Assembly: GCF_016756775.1 (NCBI RefSeq)
Contig: NZ_JAERMU010000026.1
Coordinates: 1 to 48,163, forward strand
Length of the DNA: 48,163 nt
DNA from: Dryocola clanedunensis subsp. sulfonylureivorans
GTDB taxonomy: Bacteria; Pseudomonadota; Gammaproteobacteria; Enterobacterales; Enterobacteriaceae
Reading direction: 5' to 3'
A program made the translations under genes and the position numbers. Below are positions 31,413 through 40,271 of this stretch, piece after piece. Numbering within the stretch: position 1 is the first letter of the stretch; every line of letters starts with the position of its first letter. Under the pieces are notes generated by a model, which did no database searches, was not told the DNA's origin, and was given only the letters and a program-made list of their open reading frames with translations.

Positions 31413-31586
31413 CGACGACGTTCTCCTGAATGTAATATTTAGTTTCGAATTGTTAGCCGGTCGACATTCTACAGAGTTCTTATTCATACCGCTCGTCCCT
31501 CTATCCGAAAGTGGAAAGCAACAAATGAGAAGCATAAAATACACATTCAAGTAACTTATTCAGACTTTCCGATCGAGGAACGATCC

Positions 31587-32057
31587 ATGTCCGGCAATGT
31601 ATTAACTACCGAAGCGGCGCTGCAGCTGGTTGGCGAAATTTTTGTCTATCACATGCCTTTTAATCGTGCGCTGGGTCTTGAGCTTGAGCGCTATGAAAAA
31701 GCCTTCGCCCAGCTCGGATTTAACAATCAGCCGATGATGGTAGGTAACTGGGCGCAGAGCATTTTGCACGGCGGAGTGATTGCTTCCGCGCTGGATGTGG
31801 CCGCGGGTCTGGTTTGCGTCGGCAGCACGCTGACGCGTCACGAGACCATCAGCGAAGAGGAGCTGCGCCAGCGATTATCGAAAATGGGGACTATCGATCT
31901 GCGCGTCGATTATCTGCGTCCGGGGCGAGGTCAGCGCTTTACGGCCAGCAGCAGCTTGTTGCGAGCAGGTAATAAGGTCGCGGTTGCACGCGTTGAATTA
32001 CATAACGAAGAGCAGGTGCATATTGCCAGCGCCACGGCTACCTATATGGTGGGGTAA
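31587..32057 (+). CDS. yigI: Hotdog-fold thioesterase family protein YigI
   Basis: A 156-residue single-domain hotdog protein related to PaaI-type acyl-CoA thioesterases, matching E. coli YigI (155 aa). The acidic/His-Gly segment [15 protein letters not shown] and the strand VDYLRPGRG are the family signature. The substrate is not known; acyl-CoA hydrolysis is the family's reaction, not shown here. GAGGA lies seven bases before the ATG. It is divergent from pldA across about 174 bases. Confidence 0.93.
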   Translation: MSGNVLTTEAALQLVGEIFVYHMPFNRALGLELERYEKAFAQLGFNNQPMMVGNWAQSILHGGVIASALDVAAGLVCVGSTLTRHETISEEELRQRLSKMGTIDLRVDYLRPGRGQRFTASSSLLRAGNKVAVARVELHNEEQVHIASATATYMVG

Positions 32058-32080
32058 GAAGATAAATCCTGAGACGACTA

Positions 32081-32116
32081 AAAGATAAGGAAAAAGCGTG
32101 GTTTTTCCTTATCTTT
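32081..32116. repeat. 15-base perfect inverted repeat downstream of yigI
   Basis: AAAGATAAGGAAAAA and TTTTTCCTTATCTTT pair perfectly around GCGTGG, 23 bases after the yigI stop. It may end yigI transcripts, since a T5 tract sits at the start of the right arm, but no T run follows the hairpin. The AT-rich stem is unusual for a terminator. A second perfect repeat follows at 32129-32150. Confidence 0.7.
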
Positions 32117-32128
32117 GGTTGCTTTGGC

Positions 32129-32150
32129 GAAAATCAATAAATTGATTTTC
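32129..32150. repeat. 10-base perfect inverted repeat upstream of rarD
   Basis: GAAAATCAAT and ATTGATTTTC are separated by only two bases, so as DNA this is a 22-base near-continuous palindrome, more like a protein-binding operator than an RNA hairpin. It lies about 50 bases upstream of the proposed rarD -35. I do not recognise the binding protein. Confidence 0.6.
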
Positions 32151-32196
32151 CTTAATATTTTCTGCTTAATTTTTCCACCGCTCAGGCGTGTGAATT

Positions 32197-32226
32197 TTGT
32201 CACCAATCTGTAAATCCTGTTACTAT
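32197..32226 (+). promoter_or_regulatory. rarD: Putative rarD promoter
   Basis: TTGTCA (32197-32202), an 18-base spacer and TACTAT (32221-32226) make a reasonable sigma-70 promoter, with a start near 32233 and a leader of about 24 bases before the rarD ATG. It rests on hexamer matches alone. Confidence 0.55.
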
Positions 32227-32256
32227 TTGCGCACTATTCTTCGACGAGCTTTATTC

Positions 32257-33153
32257 ATGGATGCGAAACAGACCCGCCAGGGCGTATTGTTTGCCCTCGC
32301 GGCGTATTTAATGTGGGGCATCGCGCCTGCTTATTTCAAACTGATCAACTACGTTCCGGCAGATGAGATCCTGACCCACCGGGTTATCTGGTCATTCTTC
32401 TTTATGATCGCACTGATTAGCCTGAGCCGTCAGTGGCCACAGGTGAAAAAAGCCTGCCGTAACCGTAAGAAGGTGCTGGCGATGGCGGGCTCCGCGGTGC
32501 TTATTGGCGGGAACTGGCTGCTGTTTATCTGGGCGGTGAATAATAACCATATGCTCGAAGCCAGCCTGGGATACTTTATTAATCCGCTGGTTAACGTCGT
32601 GCTGGGGATGGTTTTCCTGGGCGAACGCTTCCGTCGCATGCAATGGCTGGCCGTGGCGCTGGCCTGCTGTGGGGTGCTGGTGCAGCTGTGGACGTTTGGC
32701 TCGCTGCCGGTCATTGCGCTCGGTCTGGCCTTCAGCTTCGCTTTCTACGGGCTGGTGCGCAAGAAAATCGCCGTCGATGCGCAAACCGGGATGTTAGTCG
32801 AGACGCTCTGGCTGCTGCCGATTGCGGCTATTTACCTGTTTGGTATTGCTGACAGCGCAACCAGCCATATGGGGCAGAACCCGTGGTCGCTGAATCTTCT
32901 GCTGATTGCCGCAGGCGTAGTGACCACCATTCCGCTACTGTGCTTTACCGCCGCCGCAACGCGCCTGCGCCTCTCAACGTTGGGGTTCTTCCAGTATCTT
33001 GGCCCGACGCTGATGTTCCTGCTGGCGGTCACCTTCTACGGAGAAGTGGTGGGTAAGGACAAGATGGTAACCTTTGGCTTTATCTGGGCTGCACTGGCGC
33101 TGTTTATTCTGGATGCGGTGTATACGCAGCGCCGGCTGCGTAAGATCGCTTAA
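32257..33153 (+). CDS. rarD: EamA-family permease RarD
   Basis: RarD is a ten-helix drug/metabolite transporter superfamily protein; its old name suggests chloramphenicol sensitivity, but the substrate is not established. From the ATG at 32257 it is 298 residues, beginning MDAKQTRQGV like the E. coli protein. Strongly conserved blocks include FYGLVRKKIAV and RLRLSTLGFFQYLGPT. A longer in-frame start at 32197 falls in the promoter and is rejected. It is convergent with corA. Confidence 0.94.
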   Translation: MDAKQTRQGVLFALAAYLMWGIAPAYFKLINYVPADEILTHRVIWSFFFMIALISLSRQWPQVKKACRNRKKVLAMAGSAVLIGGNWLLFIWAVNNNHMLEASLGYFINPLVNVVLGMVFLGERFRRMQWLAVALACCGVLVQLWTFGSLPVIALGLAFSFAFYGLVRKKIAVDAQTGMLVETLWLLPIAAIYLFGIADSATSHMGQNPWSLNLLLIAAGVVTTIPLLCFTAAATRLRLSTLGFFQYLGPTLMFLLAVTFYGEVVGKDKMVTFGFIWAALALFILDAVYTQRRLRKIA

Positions 33154-33168
33154 CGACAGCCGCTATTA

Positions 33169-33198
33169 TCTCCCTCACCCCAAAGGGGCGGGGGGAGA
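33169..33198. repeat. Intergenic inverted repeat between rarD and corA
   Basis: CTCCC (33170-33174) with GGGAG (33193-33197) and CCCC with GGGG around AAA form an imperfect hairpin. It shares CCCTCACCC and CAAAGGG with the longer repeat at 21118-21170. It is the only structure in the 51-base gap between the convergent genes and probably serves as their shared terminator. Confidence 0.65.
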
Positions 33199-33204
33199 AA
33201 AACG

Positions 33205-34155
33205 TTACAGCCAGTTCTTACGTTTGAAGTAGAGATAAGGTGCAAGCCCGGCGAGGATCATCACGATAATCGCCGCCGGATAGCCGAAGCTTAGCTTCAG
33301 CTCGGGCATAAACTCGAAGTTCATCCCGTAGCTGGATGCCACAAGCGTTGGCGGCAGGAACACGACCGATACCACCGAGAAGATCTTGATGATGCGGTTC
33401 TGCTCGATGTTAATAAAGCCCATCGCCGCCTGCATCAGGAAGTTGACCTTCTGGAACAGGGATTCGTTGTGCGGCAGCAGGGATTCGATATCTCGCAGGA
33501 TCTCACGGGCCTGCTCCAGCTGACCGCCCGGCAAGCGCGCCTTGCGCACCAGGAAGTTCAGCGCTCGCTGGGTATCCATCAGACACAGGCGAACCTTCCA
33601 GCCGATATCTTCCAGCTCTGCGAGCGTTGACAGCGCGGCGTCATACTCATCGCCCTGATGCCCTTCCATGATCACACGGCTGAGCTTTTCCAGATCGCTG
33701 TAAATGTTTTCGATCTCATCCGCCAGCTGTTCAATTTTGGTTTCGAACAGATCCAGCAGCAGTTCGTAGGCGTTACCGTCCACCATGGCCTGGCTACGGG
33801 CGCGCATACGGTACAGGCGAAACGCAGGCAGTTCACGTTCGCGCAGGGTATACAGGCGACCTTCACGAATGGTGAATGCCACGGTGCTGTTGCCCGCGTG
33901 ATCGTCCGCATCTTCGAAAAAGAAAAATGAGTGGATGTGCAAACCATCTTCGTCTTCAAAAAAACGTGCGGATGCTTCGATGTCTTCAAGCTCAGGGCGG
34001 GTTGCCAGGCTCTGACCAAGTTCCGTTTGCACACGCTGCCGCTCACTCTCTTCAGGTTCCACCAGATCGACCCAGACGGAGTTTGTCAGGTCGTCGGTTT
34101 CATCCCCTTCAAGGCGGGACAGACGATTGTTTTCCAGTTGAAATGCGCTCAGCAT
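33205..34155 (-). CDS. corA: Magnesium/cobalt/nickel channel CorA
   Basis: CorA is the homopentameric Mg2+ channel of the inner membrane. The 316-residue protein has a large cytoplasmic alpha/beta domain with long helices, then two C-terminal membrane helices; the pore-entry signature YGMN is followed by the acidic periplasmic loop FEFMPE, and the basic tail KRKNWL ends the protein. The ATG at 34155 has GGAG eight bases upstream and gives the E. coli length; the GTG at 34203 is rejected. A leader of about 247 bases precedes it. Confidence 0.97.
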   Translation of the reverse strand: MLSAFQLENNRLSRLEGDETDDLTNSVWVDLVEPEESERQRVQTELGQSLATRPELEDIEASARFFEDEDGLHIHSFFFFEDADDHAGNSTVAFTIREGRLYTLRERELPAFRLYRMRARSQAMVDGNAYELLLDLFETKIEQLADEIENIYSDLEKLSRVIMEGHQGDEYDAALSTLAELEDIGWKVRLCLMDTQRALNFLVRKARLPGGQLEQAREILRDIESLLPHNESLFQKVNFLMQAAMGFINIEQNRIIKIFSVVSVVFLPPTLVASSYGMNFEFMPELKLSFGYPAAIIVMILAGLAPYLYFKRKNWL

Positions 34156-34289
34156 GACCGGGACTCCCAATGCAAAAAATATCAGGGACAGTTCGGTTGG
34201 CACACAGACAGAAACTCTTGAGGTTTCAGACCATTAAACAGTCTGACTCATTGCGACGGGAACGGTAGACGAGCAGTCGCCGACAACCA

Positions 34290-34321
34290 CTAAGGCTATC
34301 AGCATTCGAGGATAGCCTTAG
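34290..34321 (-). promoter_or_regulatory. corA leader hairpin overlapping the leader ORF stop
   Basis: CTAAGGCTATC and GATAGCCTTAG form an 11-base perfect stem with a ten-base loop. The corL stop codon lies within the first arm, so a ribosome finishing corL would melt the hairpin. In Salmonella, corL translation decides between leader folds that do or do not expose a Rho-loading site; the same logic is available here. Confidence 0.65.
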
Positions 34322-34374
34322 AAGTTGTACCTGCAAAACAGGTAATTGAGCCAGTATCTACTGGGTGTGTCCAA
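34318..34374 (-). CDS. corL: CorL-type leader peptide of corA
   Basis: An 18-codon ORF in the corA leader, starting at TTG with AGAGGA eight bases upstream and ending TAA, encoding LDTPSRYWLNYLFCRYNF. Salmonella corA is preceded by a short leader gene, corL, of nearly this length, whose translation responds to Mg2+ and prevents Rho termination. The only in-frame ATG (34410) falls inside the -10 box and cannot be transcribed as a start. The call comes from position, ribosome site and hairpin geometry; I could not compare it with the Salmonella peptide. Confidence 0.6.
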   Translation of the reverse strand: MDTPSRYWLNYLFCRYNF

Positions 34375-34408
34375 GGCGAGTGTCCTCTTAAGTCGTATTC
34401 GTGCGCGC

Positions 34409-34437
34409 ATGTTACGCCACCAAAAATATGGCGTCAA
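34409..34437 (-). promoter_or_regulatory. corA: corA promoter
   Basis: Minus strand: TTGACG (34432-34437), 17-base spacer, TAACAT (34409-34414), with a probable start at the A at 34402. This gives a leader of about 247 bases holding corL and a long hairpin. Sequence between here and the uvrD stop (34438-34524) shows only weak AT-rich dyads. Confidence 0.78.
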
Positions 34438-34524
34438 CACGCAACGGGATACCGCTGGCGAATAAATACCCGCGATATTTAAAGGGTAGCGGCATTCCCA
34501 TAAATTGCCAGATATTTCTGTAGG

Positions 34525-36687
34525 TTACACCGTTTCCAGCCGGGCATACGCAGCCACCAGCCACTTAATTCCCTGACCCGGGAAAGCGACCTGCACGCGG
34601 CTATGTTCGCCGCTGCCTTCCAGATTGACGATGGTGCCTTCCCCAAACTTGGTGTGGCGTACGCGTTGCCCCAGCTTGTAGCCCGTATCATTCTCGGATA
34701 TCGGTGTGCCCATACGTTGATGGCTGACCGGACGGCTGATACTGGCGCGTAAACGAACCTCTTCCACCGTATTTTCCGGCAGCTCACCCACGAAACGCGA
34801 CGGGCGATGATAAACCTCTTTGCCATACAAACGGCGAGTTTCCGCATAGGTCAGCGTTAGCTTCTGCATCGCTCGCGTCACGCCGACGTAGGCCAGGCGG
34901 CGCTCCTCTTCCAGACGCCCGCCTTCATCCAGCGACATCTGGCTTGGGAACATGCCCTCTTCCATGCCGACGATAAAGACCTGCGGGAACTCCAGGCCTT
35001 TGGCGGAGTGCAGCGTCATCAGCTGAACCGCATCCTGCCACGTGTCCGCCTGACCTTCCCCCGCTTCCAGTGCGGCGTGGGACAGGAAGGCCTGAAGCGG
35101 CATCAGATCTTCGTCTTCATCCTGATAGCTGAACTGGCGCGTTGCTGTCACCAGCTCCTCTAAGTTTTCGATGCGTGTCTGGCCTTTCTCGCCCTTCTCC
35201 TGCTCGTACATCATCATCAGGCCGGAGTCTTTAATCACGCGGTCGGTCTGGACGTGCAGGGGCATGTCGATGGTTTCATGAGCCAGCGCGTCGATAAGCT
35301 CCATAAAGCGTTGCAGGGCAGAGGCGGCACGGCCAGCAAGCGCCTTTTCCTGTAATAACAGGCGGCAGGACTGCCAGAGCGTAAGCTGTTTATCACGAGA
35401 AGTCTGGCGCACCACGTCCAGCGTACGATCGCCAATCCCACGCGTTGGGGTGTTGACCACTCGCTCAAAGGCGGCGTCATCGTTACGGTTGGCGATCAGG
35501 CGCAGATATGACAGCGCATCTTTGATTTCCTGACGTTCGAAGAAGCGCATGCCGCCGTAGATACGGTACGGCATGCTGACCTGCAATAAAGCCTCTTCCA
35601 GCACGCGCGACTGGGCGTTGCTGCGATAAAGAATGGCGCACTGCTCAAGCGCTCCGCCGCTCTCCTGCCAGGTTTTGATGCGGTTAACCACGAAGCGGGC
35701 TTCATCCAGCTCGTTGAAGGCGCAATAGAGAGAAATAGGCTCGCCGTCGCTGCCGTCTGTCCACAGCTCTTTGCCCAGACGACCAGAGTTATTGGCGATC
35801 AGGGCGTTGGCGGCGTTCAGAATGTTATTCGTCGAGCGGTAGTTCTGCTCCAGACGAATGGTTTCGGCACCGGGGAAATCCTTCAGGAAGCGCTGGATGT
35901 TTTCCACCTGCGCGCCGCGCCAGCCGTAAATTGACTGATCGTCATCGCCGACAATCATCACTTTGCCGGTGTCGCCTGCGAGCATGCGGATCCACGCGTA
36001 CTGGATGCTGTTGGTATCCTGGAACTCATCCACCAGAATATTGGTGAAGCGTTCGCGGTAGTGGTTAAGAATGTGCGGCTTGTTCAGCCAGAGTTCGTGC
36101 GCGCGCAGCAGCAGTTCGGCGAAATCCACCAGGCCTGCACGGTCACAGGCTTCCTGATAGGCCTGATAAACCTTCTGCCAGGTCTGCTCAACCGGGTTGC
36201 CGTAGCTTTCTATGTGATGCGGGCGCAGACCTTCATCTTTTTTGCCGTTGATGTACCACATGGCCTGACGTGCCGGCCACTGCTTGTCATCAAGATTCAG
36301 CGCTTTCACCAGGCGCTTTAGCAGGCGCAGCTGATCTTCGCTGTCCAGAATCTGGAAATCCTGCGGCAGGTTAGCGTCCATATGATGTGCCCGCAGCAGG
36401 CGGTGGGCCAGACCGTGGAAAGTACCAACCCACATGCCGCCTTGGCTGGTGCCCATCAGCTGGCCGATACGGTGACGCATCTCCGCCGCTGCTTTGTTGG
36501 TAAAGGTCACCGCCATGATGGAGTACGGCGAGCAGTGCTCGACGGTTATCAGCCAGGCGATGCGGTGAACCAGCACACGTGTCTTACCACTGCCCGCCCC
36601 AGCCAGCACCAGCATATTGCTGCGCGAGGCCGCTACGGCTTCACGTTGTTTATCATTCAGGCTGTCTAGCAGGTAAGAAACGTCCAT
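34525..36687 (-). CDS. uvrD: DNA helicase II UvrD
   Basis: UvrD is the SF1A helicase that removes excised strands in nucleotide-excision and mismatch repair and dismantles RecA filaments. At 720 residues it equals E. coli. It has Walker A GAGSGKTR (K35), motif II DEFQD, motif III GDDDQSIYGWRG and motif VI VGVTRA; the C-terminal Tudor-like domain (GYKLGQRVRHTKFGEG) contacts partners and RNA polymerase. The ATG at 36687 lies two codons after a GTG. An SOS box lies 38 bases upstream. It closes the dapF-yigA-xerC-yigB-uvrD run. Confidence 0.97.
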   Translation of the reverse strand: MDVSYLLDSLNDKQREAVAASRSNMLVLAGAGSGKTRVLVHRIAWLITVEHCSPYSIMAVTFTNKAAAEMRHRIGQLMGTSQGGMWVGTFHGLAHRLLRAHHMDANLPQDFQILDSEDQLRLLKRLVKALNLDDKQWPARQAMWYINGKKDEGLRPHHIESYGNPVEQTWQKVYQAYQEACDRAGLVDFAELLLRAHELWLNKPHILNHYRERFTNILVDEFQDTNSIQYAWIRMLAGDTGKVMIVGDDDQSIYGWRGAQVENIQRFLKDFPGAETIRLEQNYRSTNNILNAANALIANNSGRLGKELWTDGSDGEPISLYCAFNELDEARFVVNRIKTWQESGGALEQCAILYRSNAQSRVLEEALLQVSMPYRIYGGMRFFERQEIKDALSYLRLIANRNDDAAFERVVNTPTRGIGDRTLDVVRQTSRDKQLTLWQSCRLLLQEKALAGRAASALQRFMELIDALAHETIDMPLHVQTDRVIKDSGLMMMYEQEKGEKGQTRIENLEELVTATRQFSYQDEDEDLMPLQAFLSHAALEAGEGQADTWQDAVQLMTLHSAKGLEFPQVFIVGMEEGMFPSQMSLDEGGRLEEERRLAYVGVTRAMQKLTLTYAETRRLYGKEVYHRPSRFVGELPENTVEEVRLRASISRPVSHQRMGTPISENDTGYKLGQRVRHTKFGEGTIVNLEGSGEHSRVQVAFPGQGIKWLVAAYARLETV

Positions 36688-36724
36688 TGGCACCGCCGCG
36701 TGAGGCAGGGGCAGCGTGCCACCC

Positions 36725-36740
36725 CTGGAATTTTATACAG
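36725..36740. promoter_or_regulatory. LexA (SOS) box of uvrD
   Basis: On the minus strand CTGTATAAAATTCCAG fits CTG-N10-CAG and the extended CTGTATATATATACAG pattern, including an overlapping TATAAA that could be the -10. It lies between the yigB stop and the uvrD ATG, the same position as the known E. coli uvrD SOS box, so uvrD can be induced apart from its upstream operon. Confidence 0.82.
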
Positions 36741-36751
36741 AGTTCTGATGA

Positions 36752-37468
36752 TTATATCAGCGCAGTCAGGGATGCCAACCGCGAAATTTCGAGATGAGGT
36801 AACAGGCGGCTGTCGTCGATCTGCATCAGATCGCCGTCGCGCAGGTTTACCCAGCAGGCCTGCATGCCGCAGCGCACGGCTCCGGCAACGTCCGTGGTGA
36901 GGTCATCACCCACGTGAAGGATATGCGCCAGCGGCACGTCGAGCTTCTGCGCCGCAAGATGGTACATGTCGTTGAACGGTTTTGAACGACCGTGCGGGCC
37001 AGCCCGCAGAACAAACTTAAAGTATTTATCCAGCCCGAACAGATGAGGCTCCGCGTTACCGTTGGTGATCGCCACCAGCGGCCATTTTTCAGCGAGCTTC
37101 GCGAGCGTGTCGTGGGTTTCTTCCGGCACGTCAATACGGCTGCGCCACTCGGCAAAATTTGCCATAGCAGCCGTCGCGCCCGCCGCAGCTTCTTCAGCGC
37201 TCAAACCCGCATCCAGCATCGCCTGCTCAACGGCACGGCGACGCCATTCGCTCACGTCGTGATAGATATCCGGCTCAGCGAGGCGAATTGCCTGACGCAG
37301 CCGCATGAAATCAGGCTTTTTTAGCGCGCTCAGGCTCGGATGGTAGTTCTGCACAAAGCTTAACGACTCAAGCTCAGTGCGTTCAATCACCGGACGGTTG
37401 TCATACAGGGTATCGTCCAGATCGAAGGTGAGCGCGGCTACAGGCCCAAGCGGGCGGTAAAAATGCAT
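36752..37468 (-). CDS. yigB: HAD-superfamily FMN phosphatase YigB
   Basis: YigB is a HAD phosphatase that in E. coli dephosphorylates FMN and 5-amino-6-ribitylaminouracil phosphate in riboflavin metabolism. Length 238 as in E. coli. Motif I is DLDDTLYD, motif [10 protein letters not shown], and motif [14 protein letters not shown]. Its ATG overlaps the xerC stop by one base (TAATG), so the two are coupled. Confidence 0.95.
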   Translation of the reverse strand: MHFYRPLGPVAALTFDLDDTLYDNRPVIERTELESLSFVQNYHPSLSALKKPDFMRLRQAIRLAEPDIYHDVSEWRRRAVEQAMLDAGLSAEEAAAGATAAMANFAEWRSRIDVPEETHDTLAKLAEKWPLVAITNGNAEPHLFGLDKYFKFVLRAGPHGRSKPFNDMYHLAAQKLDVPLAHILHVGDDLTTDVAGAVRCGMQACWVNLRDGDLMQIDDSRLLPHLEISRLASLTALI

Positions 37469-38373
37469 TATGATTTCCCCCTTTTGGCGCGTGGATGCGC
37501 GGCATCATACACCGTGGCTAAATGTTGAAAATCTAAGTGGGTATAGATTTGCGTGGTGGACAGGTTCGCGTGGCCCAACAGTTCCTGCACACCGCGTAAA
37601 TCGCCGCTCGACTCCAGCATATGCGTGGCAAAGGAGTGACGCAGCTTGTGGGGATGGACATGGCTGTTCAGCCCCTGCTTGATGCCCCACTCGCTAAAGC
37701 GTTTCTGGACGTTGCGGGCGGAAATACGTTTCCCCTGCTTCGAGAGAAACAGCGCGTCGTCGTCCGGGCCAAACAGCTCGCGCAGATCGAGCCAGTGCTC
37801 AACCCAGTTCACAGCAGATTTTCCCACCGGTACGCGACGCTCCTTGCTGCCTTTCCCCATCACCCAGACTTCGCCGGTGTCCAGATCGATATGGCCGCAA
37901 TCCATGTTGACCAGTTCGGAAAGACGCAGGCCCGCGCCGTACATCACTTCCAGCATGGCGCGATCGCGCACGGCGAGCGGATCGTTAAGATCGATATTCA
38001 GCAGCCGATCGATATCATCCACTTCAATATTTTTCGGCAGATGGCGGCCTGACTTCGGCGCGGAGATCCCTTTTGCGGGATTGGCTTTAAGCTCTCCCTG
38101 GCTAACCTGCCAGTCGAAGAAGCTGCGCAGCGCGGAGAGGCGCAGCGCGAGGCTGGAAGGCCCGAGGCCTGCTCTGCGGCTGCGGACAGCGAGGGATCGC
38201 ACACCTGCGGCATCACACTGCTGCCAGGTTTTCATCCCCATCTCACCCAGCAGGTGGATGATGGTCTCAAGCTGGCGGCCATAGTTTAACAGGGTAAGCG
38301 GGCTGAGCTGGCGCTCAACCTTCAGATAACGCAGGAAGCCGTCAACGGCTGGCTGAAGCGGCGAGGCGGTCAT
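37468..38373 (-). CDS. xerC: Site-specific tyrosine recombinase XerC
   Basis: XerC with XerD resolves chromosome dimers at dif and plasmid multimers. The 301-residue protein has an N-terminal SAM-like core-binding domain (about 1-95) and a catalytic domain with the full set R150 (GLRLSEL), K174 (GKGSKER), H242, R245 ([10 protein letters not shown]), H268 (GHANLSTTQ) and the nucleophile Y277 (IYTH). Its ATG overlaps the yigA stop by four bases. The numbering runs two ahead of E. coli because of a slightly longer N-terminus. Confidence 0.97.
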   Translation of the reverse strand: MTASPLQPAVDGFLRYLKVERQLSPLTLLNYGRQLETIIHLLGEMGMKTWQQCDAAGVRSLAVRSRRAGLGPSSLALRLSALRSFFDWQVSQGELKANPAKGISAPKSGRHLPKNIEVDDIDRLLNIDLNDPLAVRDRAMLEVMYGAGLRLSELVNMDCGHIDLDTGEVWVMGKGSKERRVPVGKSAVNWVEHWLDLRELFGPDDDALFLSKQGKRISARNVQKRFSEWGIKQGLNSHVHPHKLRHSFATHMLESSGDLRGVQELLGHANLSTTQIYTHLDFQHLATVYDAAHPRAKRGKS

Positions 38374-39074
38374 ACGCGCTCAATCCAGCGCTCCAGCAGG
38401 TCAGGTAGCATTAATGCTAATTCATGCAGCAGCTGTGTTCCCTGGCCTTCGTGATAGTGCTGGGCGTCACGGCTGCTGAACAGCAGCACGCCGAGATCGG
38501 CATCGCTGCCCATCAGCGACATCGCCACCGAACCAATCGCTTTCGCCTGCGGGAGGATCACCAGCAGCTCCGGTCCGTTCAACGGGCCAAGATAATGTTG
38601 GTTATCGCCCAGCCGCTGAATACGCAGCGGTTCAAAAGCCTGGCGGCTCAGGGATAGCTGCACAAAATCAGAAGGCGCACCGATGCGCCAGCGGTCAGCA
38701 AAAAGGCGGACGTTCGCCCCCGCCAGCCCCATCTCACGCGCCCAGCGGTGCAGGCGGTTGAGCATATCCTGCAAACTTGTTGCCGCGGCAAGGCGGCCCT
38801 GGAGCTTGAGTAAACGGTAGAACAACCCTTCGTTAGCATTCGCCTGCTCCATCAGCAGGTTCATGTTCTCCTCGAGGCGGTTAATGTGGTTACGGCTGCG
38901 AGCCATATGCCATTCCACCAGCGACACGGTGCCGCGAATGGGGTGCGGCACCTGCATCTGTTCTACCTGTAGGGCGTTGCGGATAAAGAAGTCGGGATTG
39001 CGCAGCAGGTACTCCGCCACTGCGTTATCATCGAGCTCCAGTACGGCTTCTTGCTGTTCCTCGACGTTCTTCAT
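38370..39074 (-). CDS. yigA: DUF484 family protein YigA
   Basis: A 234-residue DUF484 protein, one residue shorter than in E. coli. The N-terminal part ([15 protein letters not shown]) is a helical DUF484 signature; the C-terminal half looks GAF-like ([19 protein letters not shown]). Its function is unknown; it is nearly always cotranscribed between dapF and xerC. It overlaps each neighbour by four bases (ATGA), so translation along the operon is tightly coupled. Confidence 0.92.
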   Translation of the reverse strand: MKNVEEQQEAVLELDDNAVAEYLLRNPDFFIRNALQVEQMQVPHPIRGTVSLVEWHMARSRNHINRLEENMNLLMEQANANEGLFYRLLKLQGRLAAATSLQDMLNRLHRWAREMGLAGANVRLFADRWRIGAPSDFVQLSLSRQAFEPLRIQRLGDNQHYLGPLNGPELLVILPQAKAIGSVAMSLMGSDADLGVLLFSSRDAQHYHEGQGTQLLHELALMLPDLLERWIERV

Positions 39075-39895
39075 AGATGTATGAATCCATCATAGACATG
39101 GGCCGCCGGACCGGTCATATACAGCGGAGAACCCGGCCCTTTCCAGGCGATATCAAGGCGACCGCCGGGCAGCTCAACGCGTACCTGTTCGGCCAGCAAA
39201 CCTTGCTGAATACCCACGGCGACGGCACCACAGGCACCGCTGCCACAAGCTTGTGTTTCCCCGGCTCCGCGCTCAAAAACGCGCAGGCGGATGTGTTCAC
39301 GAGTGACGACCTGCATGAAACCGATGTTTGCCCGCTCCGGGAAGCGTTCGTGGCTCTCCATTACTGGGCCTAAGGTTTCCACGGCGGCAGCCACGACATC
39401 ATCGACCTGAATCACGCAATGCGGGTTACCCATCGACACTACGCCACACATGATGGTCTGTTCCGCGGCACGCATAATATAGGTCTTTTCCGCTTTGTTT
39501 GCGCGAAACGGCACTTCGGAAGGTTCGAAGTTCGGCTCACCCATATTAACGCGTACCAGTTCGTCATCCGTCACGCTAAGCACCATACGGCCATTCGCGG
39601 TACTGACGCGGATATCGCGCTTGTTGGTCAGCCCTTTCAGGCGCACAAAGCGAGCAAAACAGCGTGCGCCATTGCCACACTGCGAGACTTCGCTGCCGTC
39701 GGCGTTGAAGATTCGATAATGGAAATCGAGATCGGGATCGTATGGCGGTTCAACCACCAGCAGCTGGTCGAAGCCGACGCCGAGATGACGATCCGACAAG
39801 CGGCGGATCAGCTCAGGCGAGAAATAAACGTTTTGTGTCACCGCGTCGACGACCATAAAGTCATTACCGAGGCCATGCATTTTTGAGAACTGCAT
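39071..39895 (-). CDS. dapF: Diaminopimelate epimerase
   Basis: DapF converts LL- to meso-diaminopimelate for lysine and peptidoglycan synthesis, without cofactor. The 274-residue protein has the two catalytic cysteines C73 (SQCGNGARC) and C217 (QACGSGAC) acting as acid-base pair. I start at the ATG at 39895, with GGAG six bases upstream; the ATG four codons earlier contains that ribosome site. It lies 38 bases after lptM and overlaps yigA by four bases. Confidence 0.97.
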   Translation of the reverse strand: MQFSKMHGLGNDFMVVDAVTQNVYFSPELIRRLSDRHLGVGFDQLLVVEPPYDPDLDFHYRIFNADGSEVSQCGNGARCFARFVRLKGLTNKRDIRVSTANGRMVLSVTDDELVRVNMGEPNFEPSEVPFRANKAEKTYIMRAAEQTIMCGVVSMGNPHCVIQVDDVVAAAVETLGPVMESHERFPERANIGFMQVVTREHIRLRVFERGAGETQACGSGACGAVAVGIQQGLLAEQVRVELPGGRLDIAWKGPGSPLYMTGPAAHVYDGFIHL

Positions 39896-39933
39896 CTTCT
39901 GCTCCATTTCCGCGGTTGCTTATCTCTTGGTGA

Positions 39934-40143
39934 CTAGTAGACAGTCTGGGTCGGCATATCATCCGTACCGCGATCGTTACGAACCGGGGTAGTGGATTGC
40001 GTTTGCGGAGCAGGCGCAGTGTTCTGTGTCGCCGGTTTGGTTTTACCATCAGCCGGTGGAAAATAGAGAGGCCCTTTCAGGCCACAGCCTGTCAGGCTAA
40101 ACAGCGCAAGGGCGACGGCCAGCGGGCAGAAAATTTTCTTCAT
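39934..40143 (-). CDS. lptM: LPS translocon maturation lipoprotein LptM
   Basis: Formerly YifL: a small outer-membrane lipoprotein that in E. coli binds LptD-LptE and promotes correct disulfide formation in the LPS translocon. The 69-residue precursor has a signal peptide with lipobox LTGC (Cys20) followed by the conserved GLKGPLYFPPAD, then a diverged Pro/Thr/Gln-rich tail. It is the first gene before dapF and is divergent from cyaY across 128 bases, which must hold both promoters. Confidence 0.94.
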   Translation of the reverse strand: MKKIFCPLAVALALFSLTGCGLKGPLYFPPADGKTKPATQNTAPAPQTQSTTPVRNDRGTDDMPTQTVY

Positions 40144-40271
40144 TATTGAGTTGCCTGTGATTCATTATGCTGTTGTCTATCATCGCAGGTGAACCCCGAA
40201 AAGCAATACTCTTTTCTATTCATGAGGGTTGCTTTTATACTGCCCTGAACCCGAACAACCGAGAAGAAGAG

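Noticed and set aside
34156-34203. GTG start extending corA by 16 codons
   Set aside because: The ATG at 34155 has GGAG at eight bases and gives the E. coli length; the extension has no ribosome site.
34375-34410. ATG start giving a 30-codon corL
   Set aside because: The ATG overlaps the TAACAT -10 box of the corA promoter, so it should not be in the transcript.
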